Assembly: GCF_002102395.1 (NCBI RefSeq)
Contig: NZ_LQPZ01000030.1
Span: 1 to 64,000, forward strand
Origin: Mycolicibacillus trivialis
GTDB lineage: Bacteria; Actinomycetota; Actinomycetes; Mycobacteriales; Mycobacteriaceae
Direction: 5' to 3'
Length of the DNA stretch: 64,000 bases
The notes below the pieces were generated by a model. That model did no database searches, was not told the DNA's origin, and was given only the letters and a program-made list of their open reading frames with translations. The position numbers and the translations under genes are program-made. This document shows, in pieces, positions 10,316-22,623 of the stretch (the first letter of the stretch is position 1; each line of letters opens with the position of its first letter).

Positions 10316-11651
10316 CCGGATCCGCCGGCGGCTGGCGCTGGTCACCGCGGTCGGGATGAGCGTCGCACTGGTCGGCGGGTGCAGCCCGTCGGCGTCGCCG
10401 GCCACCGACACCCGCGACCCCGGGACCCGGATCAACACCCAGACCCCGCCGGGCCTGCGCGCCCAGCAGACCCTGGACATGCTCAACTCGGAATGGCCGA
10501 TCGGGCCGGTGTCGGTGAGCACCCTGGCCGCCCCGGACAAGGTCGACGAGGTCGTCGAGAAGATGGACTCGCTGTGGTGGGACCGGCCCTACACCCTCAA
10601 TGAGGCCGACGTGCACGCCAACTCGGCCACCCTGCGGCTGACCGCCTCCTACGGCGCCCGCCAGGACGTCGACCTGCGCCTCGACGACGCCGGGCGGGTG
10701 AGCCGGTTCGAGGTCACCACCCACAAACCCGTCGTGACGTCCTGGCGCGACGTCGAGGAGACCCTGGCGCGCACCGGGGCGCGGTTCTCCTACCAGGCGG
10801 CCCGGGTGGTCGACGGGCGCTGCGAACCGGTGGCCGGCGCCAACACCGGCGAGTCGCTGCCGCTGGCGTCGATCTTCAAGCTGTACGTCCTCTACGCGGT
10901 CGCCGACGCGGTGCAGGCCGGCACCCTGTCCTGGCAGGACCCGCTGACGGTGACCGCCCGCGCCAAGGCCGTCGGCTCCTCCGGGCTGGAGGAGTTGCCG
11001 CCCGGGGCGCAGGTCTCGGTGCGCACCGCGGCCGAGAAGATGATCGCCACCAGCGACAACATGGCCACCGACCTGCTGATCGAGAAGGTCGGCACCACCG
11101 CGGTGGAGCGGGCGCTGGTGGCCACCGGCCACCACGACCCGGCCAGCATGACCCCGTTCCCGACCATGTACGAGTTGTTCTCGGTCGGCTGGGGCACCCC
11201 GGACCTGCGGGAACAGTGGCAGCACGGCACCCCCGCCGATCGGGCGCAGCTGCTGGCCGACGCCAAGTCGCGGCCGTACCGGCCCGACCCCGTCCGCGCC
11301 CACACCCCGGCCTCGAGCTACGGCGCGGAGTGGTACGGCAGCGCGGAGGACATCTGCCGAGTGCATGCGGCGCTGCAGCGGCAGGCGGTCGGTGCGGCCG
11401 CCCCGGTCACCGACATCCTCGCCGCGGTGGCCGGCATCGACCTGAACCGCAACGACTGGCCCTACATCGGCGCCAAGGCCGGCGGGCTGCCCGGCGACCT
11501 GACATTCAGCTGGTATGCGGTCGATCGCGGCGGGCAGCCGTGGGTGGTCAGTTTCCAGCTGAACTGGCCGCACGACCACGGTCCGCGGGTCGCCGGCTGG
11601 GTGCTACAGATCGCCAAGCAGGTCTTCGCGATGCTGCCCACCGAGGGCTGA
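10278..11651 (+). CDS. lpqF: beta-lactamase-fold lipoprotein LpqF
   Basis: Exported lipoprotein (457 residues from the first start) with a lipobox ending LVGGC and a class A beta-lactamase/transpeptidase fold. Visible active-site motifs are SxxK in LASIFKLYV, an SDN triad in ATSDNMA and KAGG in place of KTG near the C-terminus. The N-terminal 120 residues form an extra domain. The start is uncertain: a TTG at 10278 overlaps mhuD by 38 bases, and a second TTG follows at 10290. The first ATG lies inside the signal peptide and would destroy it. Whether it hydrolyses beta-lactams or acts on peptidoglycan cannot be told. Confidence 0.88.
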   Translation: MSWTLPPTPPAADRIRRRLALVTAVGMSVALVGGCSPSASPATDTRDPGTRINTQTPPGLRAQQTLDMLNSEWPIGPVSVSTLAAPDKVDEVVEKMDSLWWDRPYTLNEADVHANSATLRLTASYGARQDVDLRLDDAGRVSRFEVTTHKPVVTSWRDVEETLARTGARFSYQAARVVDGRCEPVAGANTGESLPLASIFKLYVLYAVADAVQAGTLSWQDPLTVTARAKAVGSSGLEELPPGAQVSVRTAAEKMIATSDNMATDLLIEKVGTTAVERALVATGHHDPASMTPFPTMYELFSVGWGTPDLREQWQHGTPADRAQLLADAKSRPYRPDPVRAHTPASSYGAEWYGSAEDICRVHAALQRQAVGAAAPVTDILAAVAGIDLNRNDWPYIGAKAGGLPGDLTFSWYAVDRGGQPWVVSFQLNWPHDHGPRVAGWVLQIAKQVFAMLPTEG

Positions 11652-11658
11652 GGCTCGA

Positions 11659-11700
11659 CGGACAAGGCGGCCGGCTCCGGGCCGACCGCCCCGACGTCCG
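11659..11700. terminator. hairpin in the lpqF / clpC1 convergent gap
   Basis: Nested inverted repeats CGGAC...GTCCG and GGCGG-C-CGGC...GCCG-A-CCGCC fill the 59-bp convergent gap. There is no T-tract, so it may act as a bidirectional pause or Rho-independent-like site rather than a classical terminator. Confidence 0.4.
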
Positions 11701-11710
11701 CCGAGCGGTT

Positions 11711-14242
<2,532 letters not shown>

Positions 14243-14433
14243 CGGTGGTTACCTTCTCCCTACACATCGGCACGATGATCGGCGGTTCGCGCCTGCCGTC
14301 CACTGTAGTGGCGGCACGCCTGCCTTCCCACCGCACGGTGGCTCCCCGGCAGCGATCCGGGTACCGATTCACCCGGCCGTTCTCCGGCCATACGTGGGCA
14401 ACGCCGGGATCAGCGGAAACGTTTCGACAATCG

Positions 14434-14450
14434 GTTCGCCGGCAGCGAAC
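14434..14450. promoter_or_regulatory. ClgR operator upstream of clpC1
   Basis: GTTCGC-CGGCA-GCGAAC is a perfect match to the actinobacterial ClgR consensus GTTCGC-N5-GCGNAC. It lies about 190 bp upstream of the clpC1 start, just past the lsr2 stop codon. ClgR activates clp genes under protein stress. Confidence 0.8.
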
Positions 14451-14462
14451 GCGCCGGCCGGC

Positions 14463-14798
14463 TCAGGTGGCGGCGTGGAACGCCTCGATCACGTCGGCCG
14501 GGATCCGGCCGCGGGTGGAGACGTTGTGGCCGTTGCGGCGCGCCCACTCCCGGATCGCGGCGCTCTGCTCCCGGTCGATCGCGCCGCGGCGACCGGTGCT
14601 GCTGCGGCCGCGCTTGCGGCCACCGACCCGACGGCCGGCCTCGACCCAGCGTTTGAGGTCGCCACGCAATTTCTCCGCGTTCTTGGTCGACAGGTCGATC
14701 TCGTAGGTCACCCCGTCGAGGCCGAATTCGACGGTTTCATCCGCCTTCGCAGTGCCGTCCAAATCGTCTACCAGCGTCACCGTAACCTTTTTCGCCAT
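14463..14798 (-). CDS. lsr2: nucleoid-associated protein Lsr2
   Basis: H-NS-like xenogeneic silencer that bridges AT-rich DNA. The 111-residue protein begins [15 protein letters not shown]. An N-terminal dimerisation beta-strand region is followed by a basic linker ([12 protein letters not shown]) and a C-terminal DNA-binding domain with the AT-hook-like RGR at 96-98 in STRGRIP. The start is ATG with GGAAGGTG upstream; an open frame continuing 48 codons upstream is not family-like. Its promoter region is unusually AT-rich for this genome, so autoregulation is plausible. Confidence 0.97.
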   Translation of the reverse strand: MAKKVTVTLVDDLDGTAKADETVEFGLDGVTYEIDLSTKNAEKLRGDLKRWVEAGRRVGGRKRGRSSTGRRGAIDREQSAAIREWARRNGHNVSTRGRIPADVIEAFHAAT

Positions 14799-14919
14799 TT
14801 CCCGACCACTCACCTTCCGTTTGCACTGCGATACGCGATTACCGCACGGTTCAGCACCGCGCCATAACAGGGTAAACCATTCGGTGCGGCGATTATGACT
14901 GCGGTTATTCCGCGAAGGA

Positions 14920-16419
14920 TCAGCCGTCGTGACGACGAACAATGGGGAACAGGACCGTCTCCCTAATTGACAATCCCGTCAATGCCATCAGGAGCCGGTC
15001 CACTCCCATTCCGGTGCCGGTGCACGGCGGCATCGCGTATTCGATGGCGGTCAGGAAATCCTCGTCGAGCGCCATCGCCTCGTCGTCACCGGCCGCGGCG
15101 GCGCGGGCCTGCGCGACGAACCGCTCGCGCTGGACCACCGGGTCGATCAGCTCCGAATATCCGGTGGCCAGCTCGAATCCGCGCAGATAGAGATCCCATT
15201 TCTCGGTGACGCCCGGGATGCTGCGGTGCTGTCGGGTCAGCGGGGTGGTCTCGACCGGGAAATCCCGTACGAACGTGGGGGCATAGAGGGCGTTGCCGAC
15301 GGTGTGTTCCCACAGTTCCTCGACGAGTTTGCCGTGCCCGTAACCGCGGTCCTCGGGCACTTCCACACCCAGTTTGTCGGCGATGCGGCGCAGCACCGGC
15401 ACCGGCGTTTCCGGGGTGATCTGCTCACCGAGCGCCTCGGACAGCGAGGGATACATTTCAATCGACGCCCACTCCCCGTCGACGTCGTAGGTGCTGCCGT
15501 CGGGCAGCGGGACCTGCCGGGTTCCGATCGCTTCGTCGGCGACCTCTTGAATTAGCTGGCGGGTGACGATCTCGGAGTCGTCGTAGGTGCCATACGCCTG
15601 ATAGGTTTCCAGCATGGAAAATTCCGGTGAATGAGTGGAGTCAATTCCTTCATTCCGGAATACCCGGTTCAACTCGAATACTTTGTCGAATCCACCGACC
15701 ACGCAGCGTTTCAGGAACAGTTCCGGCGCGATCCGCAGATACAGGTCGGTGTCCAGCGCGTTGGAGCGGGTGACGAACGGGCGGGCCGCCGCGCCGCCGG
15801 CCAGCACCTGCAGCATCGGGGTCTCGACCTCGAGGAACCCGCGCCGCTCCAGCGCGTTGCGCAGCGCGCGGACCACCGCGATGCGCTGGCGGGCCACGGT
15901 CCGCGCCTCCGGGCGCACGATCAGGTCGACGTAGCGCTGCCGCACCCGCGCCTCGTCGCTCATCTCCTTGTGCGCGACCGGCAGCGGCCGCAACGCCTTG
16001 GCGGCCATCTCCCAGGTGTCGCCGAGCACCGACAACTCGCCGCGCCGGGAGCTGATCACCTCGCCGTGGACGTAGACGATGTCACCGAGGTCGACGTCGC
16101 TCTTCCACAGGTCGAGCAGCTCCTGGCCGACCCCGGCGAGGCTGATCATCACCTGCAACTGGGTGCCGTCCCCCTCCTGGAGCGTGGCGAAGCACAGCTT
16201 GCCGGAGTTGCGGGCGAACACCACCCGCCCGGACACCCCGACGATCTGACCGGTGGCGGCGTCGGCGGGCAGGTCGGGGTGCGCGGCGCGGATCTCGGCC
16301 AGGGTGTGGGTGCGCTCGACGTTGACCGGGTAGGGCTCACGGCCCTCGGCCAACAGGCGTTCCCGCTTGGCCCGGCGGATCCGGAACTGCTCGGGTAGGG
16401 CGGATTCGTCGGAGGTCAC
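14920..16419 (-). CDS. lysS: lysyl-tRNA synthetase (class II)
   Basis: Charges tRNA-Lys. The protein has an N-terminal OB-fold anticodon-binding domain (about 40-170; [16 protein letters not shown]) and a class II catalytic core with motif 2 (VFRNEGID) and motif 3 ([11 protein letters not shown]). I chose the GTG giving [16 protein letters not shown] (499 residues) because it matches family N-termini and has TAAGCT eight bases upstream. A GTG nine codons earlier (16446) is possible. The 3' half, to about 15.72 kb, is clearly poorer in GC than the 5' half. Confidence 0.95.
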   Translation of the reverse strand: MTSDESALPEQFRIRRAKRERLLAEGREPYPVNVERTHTLAEIRAAHPDLPADAATGQIVGVSGRVVFARNSGKLCFATLQEGDGTQLQVMISLAGVGQELLDLWKSDVDLGDIVYVHGEVISSRRGELSVLGDTWEMAAKALRPLPVAHKEMSDEARVRQRYVDLIVRPEARTVARQRIAVVRALRNALERRGFLEVETPMLQVLAGGAAARPFVTRSNALDTDLYLRIAPELFLKRCVVGGFDKVFELNRVFRNEGIDSTHSPEFSMLETYQAYGTYDDSEIVTRQLIQEVADEAIGTRQVPLPDGSTYDVDGEWASIEMYPSLSEALGEQITPETPVPVLRRIADKLGVEVPEDRGYGHGKLVEELWEHTVGNALYAPTFVRDFPVETTPLTRQHRSIPGVTEKWDLYLRGFELATGYSELIDPVVQRERFVAQARAAAAGDDEAMALDEDFLTAIEYAMPPCTGTGMGVDRLLMALTGLSIRETVLFPIVRRHDG

Positions 16420-16427
16420 GACCCGCG

Positions 16428-16433
16428 AGCTTA
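16428..16433 (-). promoter_or_regulatory. -10 element of a probable leaderless promoter for lysS
   Basis: Minus-strand TAAGCT ends eight bases before the GTG of lysS. It supports that start over the upstream GTG, which would place the promoter inside the coding region. Confidence 0.4.
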
Positions 16434-16488
16434 CTGGGCTGCTCACCCTCGCCGAGCCGCCCCCGACCGGCGGCCCGCCGCGGCCGGG

Positions 16489-17304
16489 TCAGCGCGCGGT
16501 CTTGAGCCGCCCGCGGGAGCCGTCCCGGTTGCGTTCGAAGACCAGCTGCAGTCCGTGCAGCGTCAGGTGCGGGTCGCAGTGGTCGACGGTGTGCAGTTCG
16601 GGCAGCAGCAGCGGGGCGGTGTGCCCGGTGGCGACCACGGCGACCGCATCGCCGGCGAACCCGTCGACCTCTGTGCGGATGCGCTGCACCAGCCCGTCGA
16701 CCAATCCGGCGAAGCCGAAGATCGCGCCGGCCTGCATGCATTCCACGGTGTTCTTGCCGATGATCGAGCGCGGCCGGGTCAGCTCGATGCGGCGCAGCCC
16801 GGCCGAACGAGCCGCCGAGGCGTCGGAGGACACTTGGATGCCGGGCGCTATCGCGCCGCCGAGGAACTCCCCCTTGGCCGAGACCGCGTCGACGCAGATG
16901 GCGGAGCTGAAGTCGACGACGATGGCCGCGGTGCCGAACTTGCGGTAGGCGGCCAGGCAGTTGACGATGCGGTCGGCGCCGACTTCCTTGGGGTTGTCCA
17001 CCAGCAGCGGGATTCCGGTGCGCACTCCCGGCTCGATGAGCACCTGCGGCACGGCCGGCCAGTACTGGTCGAGCATGATGCGGACCTCGTGCAGCACCGA
17101 AGGGACGGTGGACAGCGCCGCGGCGCCGGTGAGCCGCTCCCCGTCGTCACCGATCAGGCCGTCGATGGTCAGCGCCAGTTCGTCGGCGGTGATCTCCGTT
17201 TCGGTGCGGATCCGCCACCGCTGCACCACCTTGGCGTGCTCGCCGGGCCCGGCGAGCAGCCCCACCACGGTGTGGGTGTTGCGGACATCGATGGCGAGGA
17301 GCAC
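16489..17304 (-). CDS. coaX: type III pantothenate kinase CoaX (Rv3600c-like)
   Basis: Predicted first enzyme of CoA synthesis from pantothenate. The 271-residue acetate/sugar kinase-fold protein has an N-terminal phosphate loop ([14 protein letters not shown], in place of the usual D-x-G-N-T), GADRIVN and [11 protein letters not shown] motifs. The Asp-Val-Arg-Asn version of the loop is also found in mycobacterial members. The mycobacterial protein has been questioned as an active kinase because CoaA does the main job, so activity is inferred. The start is a GTG two bases after the panD stop, placing it in the panC-panD operon. Confidence 0.88.
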   Translation of the reverse strand: MLLAIDVRNTHTVVGLLAGPGEHAKVVQRWRIRTETEITADELALTIDGLIGDDGERLTGAAALSTVPSVLHEVRIMLDQYWPAVPQVLIEPGVRTGIPLLVDNPKEVGADRIVNCLAAYRKFGTAAIVVDFSSAICVDAVSAKGEFLGGAIAPGIQVSSDASAARSAGLRRIELTRPRSIIGKNTVECMQAGAIFGFAGLVDGLVQRIRTEVDGFAGDAVAVVATGHTAPLLLPELHTVDHCDPHLTLHGLQLVFERNRDGSRGRLKTAR

Positions 17305-17306
17305 GG

Positions 17307-17738
17307 CTACCGTGCGCTCGCGCGCGGGGAGAGCAGCTCGGCGGTCTCGGGGATGTCGAAGTCCGGCACGAACGCCGGGTCGTCGCCGAGGTCGACCTGC
17401 TTGTTGGCGGCGTCGACGAACACCACGCGGGGGCGGAACCGGCGCGCCTCCTCGTCGCTCATGGTCGCGTAGGCGATCAGGATGACCAGGTCGTCGGGGT
17501 GCACCAGATGTGCTGCGGCACCGTTGATCCCGATGACTCCGCTACCGCGCTCGCCGGTGATGGCGTAGGTGACCAGGCGCGCCCCGTTGTCGATGTCGAC
17601 GATCGTGACCTGTTCGCCTTCGAGGAGGTCGGCGGCCTCCATCAGGTCGGCGTCGATGGTCACCGAGCCGACGTAGTGCAGGTCCGCCTGGGTGACGGTG
17701 GCCCGGTGGATCTTCGACTTCATCATCGTCCGTAGCAT
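17307..17738 (-). CDS. panD: aspartate 1-decarboxylase precursor
   Basis: Makes beta-alanine for pantothenate. The 143-residue proenzyme self-cleaves between Gly24 and Ser25 (HYVGSVTID) to give the pyruvoyl cofactor. The start is the ATG with GGAGG seven bases upstream. The C-terminus beyond about residue 115 is variable in the family and is the part altered in pyrazinamide-resistant strains of M. tuberculosis. It lies between panC and coaX in a tight operon. Confidence 0.97.
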   Translation of the reverse strand: MLRTMMKSKIHRATVTQADLHYVGSVTIDADLMEAADLLEGEQVTIVDIDNGARLVTYAITGERGSGVIGINGAAAHLVHPDDLVILIAYATMSDEEARRFRPRVVFVDAANKQVDLGDDPAFVPDFDIPETAELLSPRASAR

Positions 17739-17775
17739 GAGTTCCTCCAACGTGTTCGGCGGCGGGTTCGGTCGG

Positions 17776-18663
17776 TCAGGTGTAGGGTCCGGCGGCGATG
17801 TCGACGGCGGCGTTGTCCAGCAGTCGGGTGTCGCCGACCTTGGCCGCCACCAGGATTCGTCCCGGGCCGAACGGCGGGGCCGGCCCCAGATCCGGGTCGC
17901 GAACCTCCAGGTAGTCCACCTCGATCGCCGGGATCGGGTCCAGCACGGCGCGGGCGGCGGCCACGGCCTGATCGGGTCCGCCTCCGGCGGCGCGCGCCGC
18001 GGCCAGCAGCGCGGCCGACAACGCGGTCGCCTGCTCACGCTGCCCGTCGTCGAGGTAGCGGTTGCGCGATGACAAGGCCAGGCCGTCGGGGTCGCGCACG
18101 ATCGGCACGCCGGCGATCTCGGTGTCGATGTCGAGGTCTTCGACCATCTGGCGCACCAGCACCAGCTGCTGGTAGTCCTTCTCGCCGAAGAACGCCCGGT
18201 CCGGGCCGACGATCTGCAGCAGCTTGAGCACGACGGTGAGCATGCCCGCGAAGTGGTCGGGGCGGGCGGCGCCCTCGAGTTCGGCGCCCAGCGGGCCCGG
18301 CCGCACCACGGTGCGTCGGCCGTGCGGGTACATCTCGGCTTCGGTCGGGGTGAACGCGATGTCGACGCGTTCCTCGCGCAGCAGCGCCAGGTCGTCCTCC
18401 AGCGTGCGCGGGTAGGTGGCCAGGTCCTCACCGGCGCCGAACTGCAGGGGGTTGACGAAGATCGAGACCACCACCGCCGCGCCGGGCACCCGCCGGGCCG
18501 CGCGAACCAGGGTCAGGTGCCCGTCGTGCAGTGCGCCCATGGTCGGGACCAGCACGATCCGGCGGCCGGTGCCGCGCAGGGCCCGGCAGACCGCCGCGAC
18601 ATCGCGGGGCTCGCTGTAGCGGTTGAGTTCACCGGCGGTGAACTTCGGGCTGCCCGGCCTCAT
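17776..18663 (-). CDS. panC: pantoate--beta-alanine ligase
   Basis: Joins pantoate and beta-alanine using ATP through a pantoyl-adenylate. In the 295-residue protein the HIGH-like nucleotide loop is [15 protein letters not shown]. The [10 protein letters not shown] and ALSSRNRYL signatures follow. The start is an ATG overlapping the stop codon of the upstream DUF2520 gene (ATGA), so the two are coupled. Confidence 0.97.
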   Translation of the reverse strand: MRPGSPKFTAGELNRYSEPRDVAAVCRALRGTGRRIVLVPTMGALHDGHLTLVRAARRVPGAAVVVSIFVNPLQFGAGEDLATYPRTLEDDLALLREERVDIAFTPTEAEMYPHGRRTVVRPGPLGAELEGAARPDHFAGMLTVVLKLLQIVGPDRAFFGEKDYQQLVLVRQMVEDLDIDTEIAGVPIVRDPDGLALSSRNRYLDDGQREQATALSAALLAAARAAGGGPDQAVAAARAVLDPIPAIEVDYLEVRDPDLGPAPPFGPGRILVAAKVGDTRLLDNAAVDIAAGPYT

Positions 18664-19571
18664 CGGGTCAGCACCTCCAGGACGTCGGCGGCGGCATCGG
18701 CCCGCCGGGCGGTGCGCAGCGAGTTGGTGCGGTAGGCCTCGGCCAGGCCGGCGTCCAGGGCGGCGAGCGCGTCGAGGTGGGCGGCGACCGCGGCGGCGTC
18801 GCCGCGGGCGACCGGGCCGGTCAGGGCGGCGCGGCCGCGGTGCAGGGTGTTCTCCAGGGCGGCCCGGGCCAGCGGGCCGACGACCCGTTCGGCGATGCCG
18901 CCGGGCTCGTCCTCGACCCACTGCTGGCCGAGCAGTTCCTGGCCGCGCAGCGCCGCGCGGAGCATCTCCACGGCGTCGGCGACCACGGTGACCAGGTGGT
19001 TGGCGGCGTGGGAGAGGGCAGCGTGATACAGCGTGCGGGACTGCTCGCGGACCCGCACCGGTTCGCCGCCGATCTCCAGGACCAGCGACTGGGCGATCGC
19101 ATACCCGACCTCGTCGGCCGCGGTGATCCCGAAGCAGGCGTCCGGGAGTCGGGCGATGTCCTCGTCGGAGCCGGTGAACGTCATCGCCGGGTGGATGGCC
19201 AGCGGCACGCAGTCCCGCCCGGTCAGCGGGGCCAGCACGTCCACCCCGTGCGCACCGGAGGTGTGCGCCACGATGGTGCCGGGGCGCACCGCGGCGGTGG
19301 CGGCCAGCCCGGCGACCAGGCCGGGCAGTTCGGTGTCGGGTACCGCCAGCAGCAGCAGTTCGGCGGCCCCGGCCACCTGCGGCACCGCCGTCACCGGGGT
19401 GTCGGGCAGCCGCCGCTCGGCGCGCCTGCGGGAGGCCGCGGAGATGGCGCTGCAGGCCACCACCACGTGCTCGGCGCGCTCCAGCGCCACACCCAGGGCG
19501 GTGCCCACCCGGCCGGCCGCGATGACGCCCACCTTGAGTCGAGCGGGACGCAAGCCGTCGAACTGCGCCAT
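18660..19571 (-). CDS. Rossmann-like DUF2520 oxidoreductase-type protein (Rv3603c-like)
   Basis: A 303-residue protein with an N-terminal Rossmann fold ([17 protein letters not shown] as the dinucleotide loop) and a helical C-terminal DUF2520 domain ([13 protein letters not shown] to the end). The layout is like 6-phosphogluconate or ketopantoate reductases. The ATGA overlap with panC suggests a role in pantothenate synthesis, possibly ketopantoate reduction, but this is inference: mycobacteria also have a PanE elsewhere. The loop reads G-x-x-A-A-G rather than the usual GxGxxG. Confidence 0.85.
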   Translation of the reverse strand: MAQFDGLRPARLKVGVIAAGRVGTALGVALERAEHVVVACSAISAASRRRAERRLPDTPVTAVPQVAGAAELLLLAVPDTELPGLVAGLAATAAVRPGTIVAHTSGAHGVDVLAPLTGRDCVPLAIHPAMTFTGSDEDIARLPDACFGITAADEVGYAIAQSLVLEIGGEPVRVREQSRTLYHAALSHAANHLVTVVADAVEMLRAALRGQELLGQQWVEDEPGGIAERVVGPLARAALENTLHRGRAALTGPVARGDAAAVAAHLDALAALDAGLAEAYRTNSLRTARRADAAADVLEVLTR

Positions 19572-19684
19572 GCAGACGACCTCACAAGTCCTGTTGGTTC
19601 GTTCCAGTCCCGCGTGGCGGGTACCGGACGGTCGGGACAGATTTTAGCCGGAAGCGGCCGGGCCGCGCAGCACGCCCCCGCCGG

Positions 19685-21151
19685 TCAGTCCTCCCGACGG
19701 CGCCTGCGGCCGCCGGCGCTGGGGCTGACCTCGAACCGGGCCAGCAGATCGGCCACCGACTGGCCGCTGCTGCGTCGTCCGCCGGACTCCTCGGGTTCGG
19801 ACGCCGGGGCCGGCTCCGGCGCCGGCTCGAACGACCGCGGCGGTTCCTCGGGTTCCGCGGCGCGGCGGCGGTGCCGGGCGGCGGGTTCCGGGCGGGTCGG
19901 CATCGGCGGCGTGTAGCCGGCCGCGGGCGGGGCGTGGCGCGGCTGGTGGCGGTCGGGCTCCGGCCAGGCCGGCTCCGGTTCGGCCGGTTCGAACCCGCCC
20001 GGTGGCTGTGCGTGCGGGGTGGGCTCGGCGGGGGCCGCGGGCGTGTCGCCGCCGCGGTAGTGGCGGCCCCGACGCGGCTCGGGTTGCTCGTCAGCCGGCG
20101 CCCAGTGGCTTCCCGGACTGCCGGGCGGGAGCCACTGCCCCTCACCGCCGAGCGGCTGCCAGCCGGTGTCGGCGGCGGGCGCCGATCGCGCCGGTGCGGG
20201 CGGAACCGGCGGGACCGGGCCGGTCTGCCAACTCGCCGCGGCCGGGGCGGGCTCGGGTCGTGGCGGCCAGGCCGGCGGTTCCTGGCGCGGCGGGGCCGGG
20301 TCCGGTTCGGCGGCGCGGCGGCGATGCGATCCGCGCTGCTCCTCCGGTGCGGGCCGGGCGCCGTAGGACCGCGGGTCGTAGCCGGGCTGGCGGTGGCTCG
20401 CGGCGTCGCGGCGCGGGCCTTCCCGCCCGTCCTGGCGCCCGTCCTGGCGTCCGTCGTGGCGTCCCTCGTGGCGCCCATCGTGTTGCGGCCATTCGGCGGC
20501 CGGCTCGGGGGTTTCCGGCGGCGCTTCGGCGGCCGGCGGCACCGGGACCTCGGGCACGTCGATGATCGGGTTCTCGGTGGTCGGGCTGGCCGCCTCGTCG
20601 GGCATGACGGTCGAAACCCGCGCCGCCGCAGCCCAATCCGGGCCGGCGCCGGCTTCGTGGGCGCGATCACTGTAGGCCCGTACGGTGCTGCGCTCGGTCT
20701 CCAGGGCCGGACGGTGCTCGAATTCGGCGTCGAAGAGCATCTCGAGGTTGGCGCGCAGAGCCACCAGTTCGCTACGCAGCATGGCGATCTCGTCGGCGGC
20801 CTCGGCCCGCAACTCCGAGGCCAGCTCGCGGCGCAGCTGCGACTCCACGTTCAGTTCGTACTCGCGCCGGGCAGCGATCTCCCGGTCGAGTTGGAGGTCA
20901 TAGACCAGTTTCATATCCCGGGCCCGGGCCTCGGCGACATCGCTTTGGCGACGGTAGATCACCGAAACGAACGCACCGACCACCGCGGCCCACAGCGCCA
21001 GAACGACCGCCAGCTTGAGCAATTCGATCCGGTCGGTGAACACCAGCGCCGAACTCGCCACCAAAGCGAGCACCAGCAACGTGGTCAGCAGCGTCCAGCC
21101 CGGCCTGCGGACGCCGCGCCGGACCCGAGCGCCGCCGGGCAGAACGGTCAT
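19685..21151 (-). CDS. membrane protein with coiled coil and long proline-rich tail (Rv3604c-like)
   Basis: A 488-residue protein. Two closely spaced membrane helices (LLTTLLVLALVASSALVF and LLKLAVVLALWAAVVGAFVSV, about 20-65) are followed by a charged helix likely to form a coiled coil (about 75-140; DIEIAARREYELNVE-like heptads). About 330 residues of Pro/Ala/Arg/Glu-rich disorder complete it. The cytoplasmic tail is typical of mycobacterial divisome or cell-wall scaffold proteins, but no function is established. The ATG has a leaderless -10 (TACAGT) six bases upstream. Confidence 0.8.
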   Translation of the reverse strand: MTVLPGGARVRRGVRRPGWTLLTTLLVLALVASSALVFTDRIELLKLAVVLALWAAVVGAFVSVIYRRQSDVAEARARDMKLVYDLQLDREIAARREYELNVESQLRRELASELRAEAADEIAMLRSELVALRANLEMLFDAEFEHRPALETERSTVRAYSDRAHEAGAGPDWAAAARVSTVMPDEAASPTTENPIIDVPEVPVPPAAEAPPETPEPAAEWPQHDGRHEGRHDGRQDGRQDGREGPRRDAASHRQPGYDPRSYGARPAPEEQRGSHRRRAAEPDPAPPRQEPPAWPPRPEPAPAAASWQTGPVPPVPPAPARSAPAADTGWQPLGGEGQWLPPGSPGSHWAPADEQPEPRRGRHYRGGDTPAAPAEPTPHAQPPGGFEPAEPEPAWPEPDRHQPRHAPPAAGYTPPMPTRPEPAARHRRRAAEPEEPPRSFEPAPEPAPASEPEESGGRRSSGQSVADLLARFEVSPSAGGRRRRRED

Positions 21152-21157
21152 GGCCTG

Positions 21158-21163
21158 ACTGTA
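21158..21163 (-). promoter_or_regulatory. -10 element of a probable leaderless promoter for the Rv3604c-like gene
   Basis: Minus-strand TACAGT ends six bases before the ATG, marking a transcription start separate from the folate operon upstream. Confidence 0.5.
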
Positions 21164-21206
21164 CCGGCCCGAGGTCAGTCCGCGTGTCGGCGCGCTGCGG
21201 CGATTC

Positions 21207-21692
21207 TCAACAGGCCTGTTTCTCGGTGTCCTCGTCGCCCTCCGGGCCGATGCCCGGCGATTTGCAGCAATGCTGCAGCCACAGCGCGGCGACCACCAGG
21301 GCCAGCGCGCTCACCGCCGCCACCACCGTGCCCGCGGTGTCCTGCTCCGCGGCGTGCAGCCAGGAGCGCCGCGGCAGCAGGTAGGCCAGCACCGCGAGCC
21401 ACCAGCCGAGCACCACCGCGCCCACCCACGCCGAAGCCTTGGCGACGACCAGGCTGCGCGCAGCGGCCAGCGGGTGCAACCGGCCCGGGCCGACACCGAT
21501 CTCGGCGGCGTTGATCTTGGCGCGCAACTGAAAACCCCAGCCGGCCTCCACCGCGGCGACCACCAGCAGCGACAGCCCGGTCCACACCGTGATCGGCGGA
21601 AACAGCCGATACAACGGCCCGACCAGCAGGTAGCAGAGCAGGCCGGTGCCGACGACGGCAGCGATCAGTTCACGTTTGCGGGTGGGCCCCAT
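21207..21692 (-). CDS. DUF3180 membrane protein (Rv3605c-like)
   Basis: A 161-residue protein with four hydrophobic segments (ELIAAVVGTGLLCYLL, ITVWTGLSLLVVAAVE, WVGAVVLGWWLAVLAYLL, TVVAAVSALALVVAALWL), so it probably spans the membrane four times. It has a Cys-Cys near the C-terminus. The ATG overlaps the folK stop codon (ATGA), making it the last gene of the folate operon, an arrangement conserved across actinobacteria. Its role is unknown. Confidence 0.88.
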   Translation of the reverse strand: MGPTRKRELIAAVVGTGLLCYLLVGPLYRLFPPITVWTGLSLLVVAAVEAGWGFQLRAKINAAEIGVGPGRLHPLAAARSLVVAKASAWVGAVVLGWWLAVLAYLLPRRSWLHAAEQDTAGTVVAAVSALALVVAALWLQHCCKSPGIGPEGDEDTEKQAC

Positions 21693-22237
21693 CACCGGTC
21701 CGTCCCACCGGTGGCGCGCAACGTCAACCCGGTCAGCCGCACCGCGACCCGGTCGGCGGGGTCCAGCTCGGTCACCAGCGTGCTCACCGGCCGCGACTGC
21801 CCGGCCACCGGCAGTTCCGCGTCGGGCTCCACCTCCAGCCACGGGATCAGCACGAACGCGCGCAGATGCGCCAGCGGGTGCGGCAGGGTCAGCCCGTCGT
21901 CGCGGGACACCACCAGGGTGTCCCCGGCCGGGGAGGTCTGGTGGCACGTCACCAGGTCGACATCCAGCGTGCGCGGCCCCCAGCGCTCCCCCCGCACCCG
22001 GTCGGCGGCGTCCTCAAGTTCGTGCGCCCGGCGCAGCCAGCCCTGACCGTCGTAGTCCGGGTCCTCGGCGATCAGCGCGGCGTTGAGGAACCGGCCCTGC
22101 TCCAGCCCGCCCCACGGGTCGGTTTCGTACACGCCGGAGACGGCGCGCACCGCCGGCCCCAGCCCGTCGAGCACCGATTGGAGCCGGGCCAGCCGGTCCC
22201 CCAGGTTGCTGCCGATCGACAGCACCACCCGCGTCAT
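21692..22237 (-). CDS. folK: 2-amino-4-hydroxy-6-hydroxymethyldihydropteridine pyrophosphokinase
   Basis: Transfers pyrophosphate from ATP to hydroxymethyl-dihydropterin in folate synthesis. The 181-residue protein shows [10 protein letters not shown], the pterin-site YETDPWGG and the metal-binding [12 protein letters not shown] with its paired Asp. It overlaps folB upstream and the DUF3180 gene downstream by four bases each, so the three are translated in series. Confidence 0.96.
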   Translation of the reverse strand: MTRVVLSIGSNLGDRLARLQSVLDGLGPAVRAVSGVYETDPWGGLEQGRFLNAALIAEDPDYDGQGWLRRAHELEDAADRVRGERWGPRTLDVDLVTCHQTSPAGDTLVVSRDDGLTLPHPLAHLRAFVLIPWLEVEPDAELPVAGQSRPVSTLVTELDPADRVAVRLTGLTLRATGGTDR

Positions 22238-22623
22238 GCCGGCACCACCCGGCCACGCCCGCCGCGCCGGGAGCGGCGGATGACCACCGCGACGTCGGCG
22301 AAGTCCTGCTGGATGGGCGCCTGCGGCTTGTGCACGGTGACCTCGACCGCCTCGACCCGCGGATCGCCGATCACCTCGTCGGCGATCTCGGCGGCCACCG
22401 TCTCGATGAGGTTGCGGGCCGGTCCGGCGACGACGGCGGCGGCCCGGTCGGCCAGCAGCCCGTAGTCGTAGGTCTCGGCGAGGTCGTCGCCGGCCGCGGC
22501 GGCGGTCAGGTCCAGCCACACCGTGATGTCCACGACGAAGTCCTGCCCGTCGGCGCGTTCGTGGTCGAACACCCCGTGGTGGCCGCGAACGGTCAGCCCG
22601 CGCAACTCGATCCGGTCAGTCAT
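22234..22623 (-). CDS. folB: dihydroneopterin aldolase
   Basis: Converts dihydroneopterin to hydroxymethyl-dihydropterin and glycolaldehyde. It has 129 residues, with the conserved [10 protein letters not shown] motif near the N-terminus and catalytic Lys in [10 protein letters not shown]. The ATG with GGGGAG upstream (MTDRIELRG) is preferred to a GTG four codons earlier. The coding region starts inside the end of folP1 (8-base overlap). Confidence 0.96.
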   Translation of the reverse strand: MTDRIELRGLTVRGHHGVFDHERADGQDFVVDITVWLDLTAAAAGDDLAETYDYGLLADRAAAVVAGPARNLIETVAAEIADEVIGDPRVEAVEVTVHKPQAPIQQDFADVAVVIRRSRRGGRGRVVPA

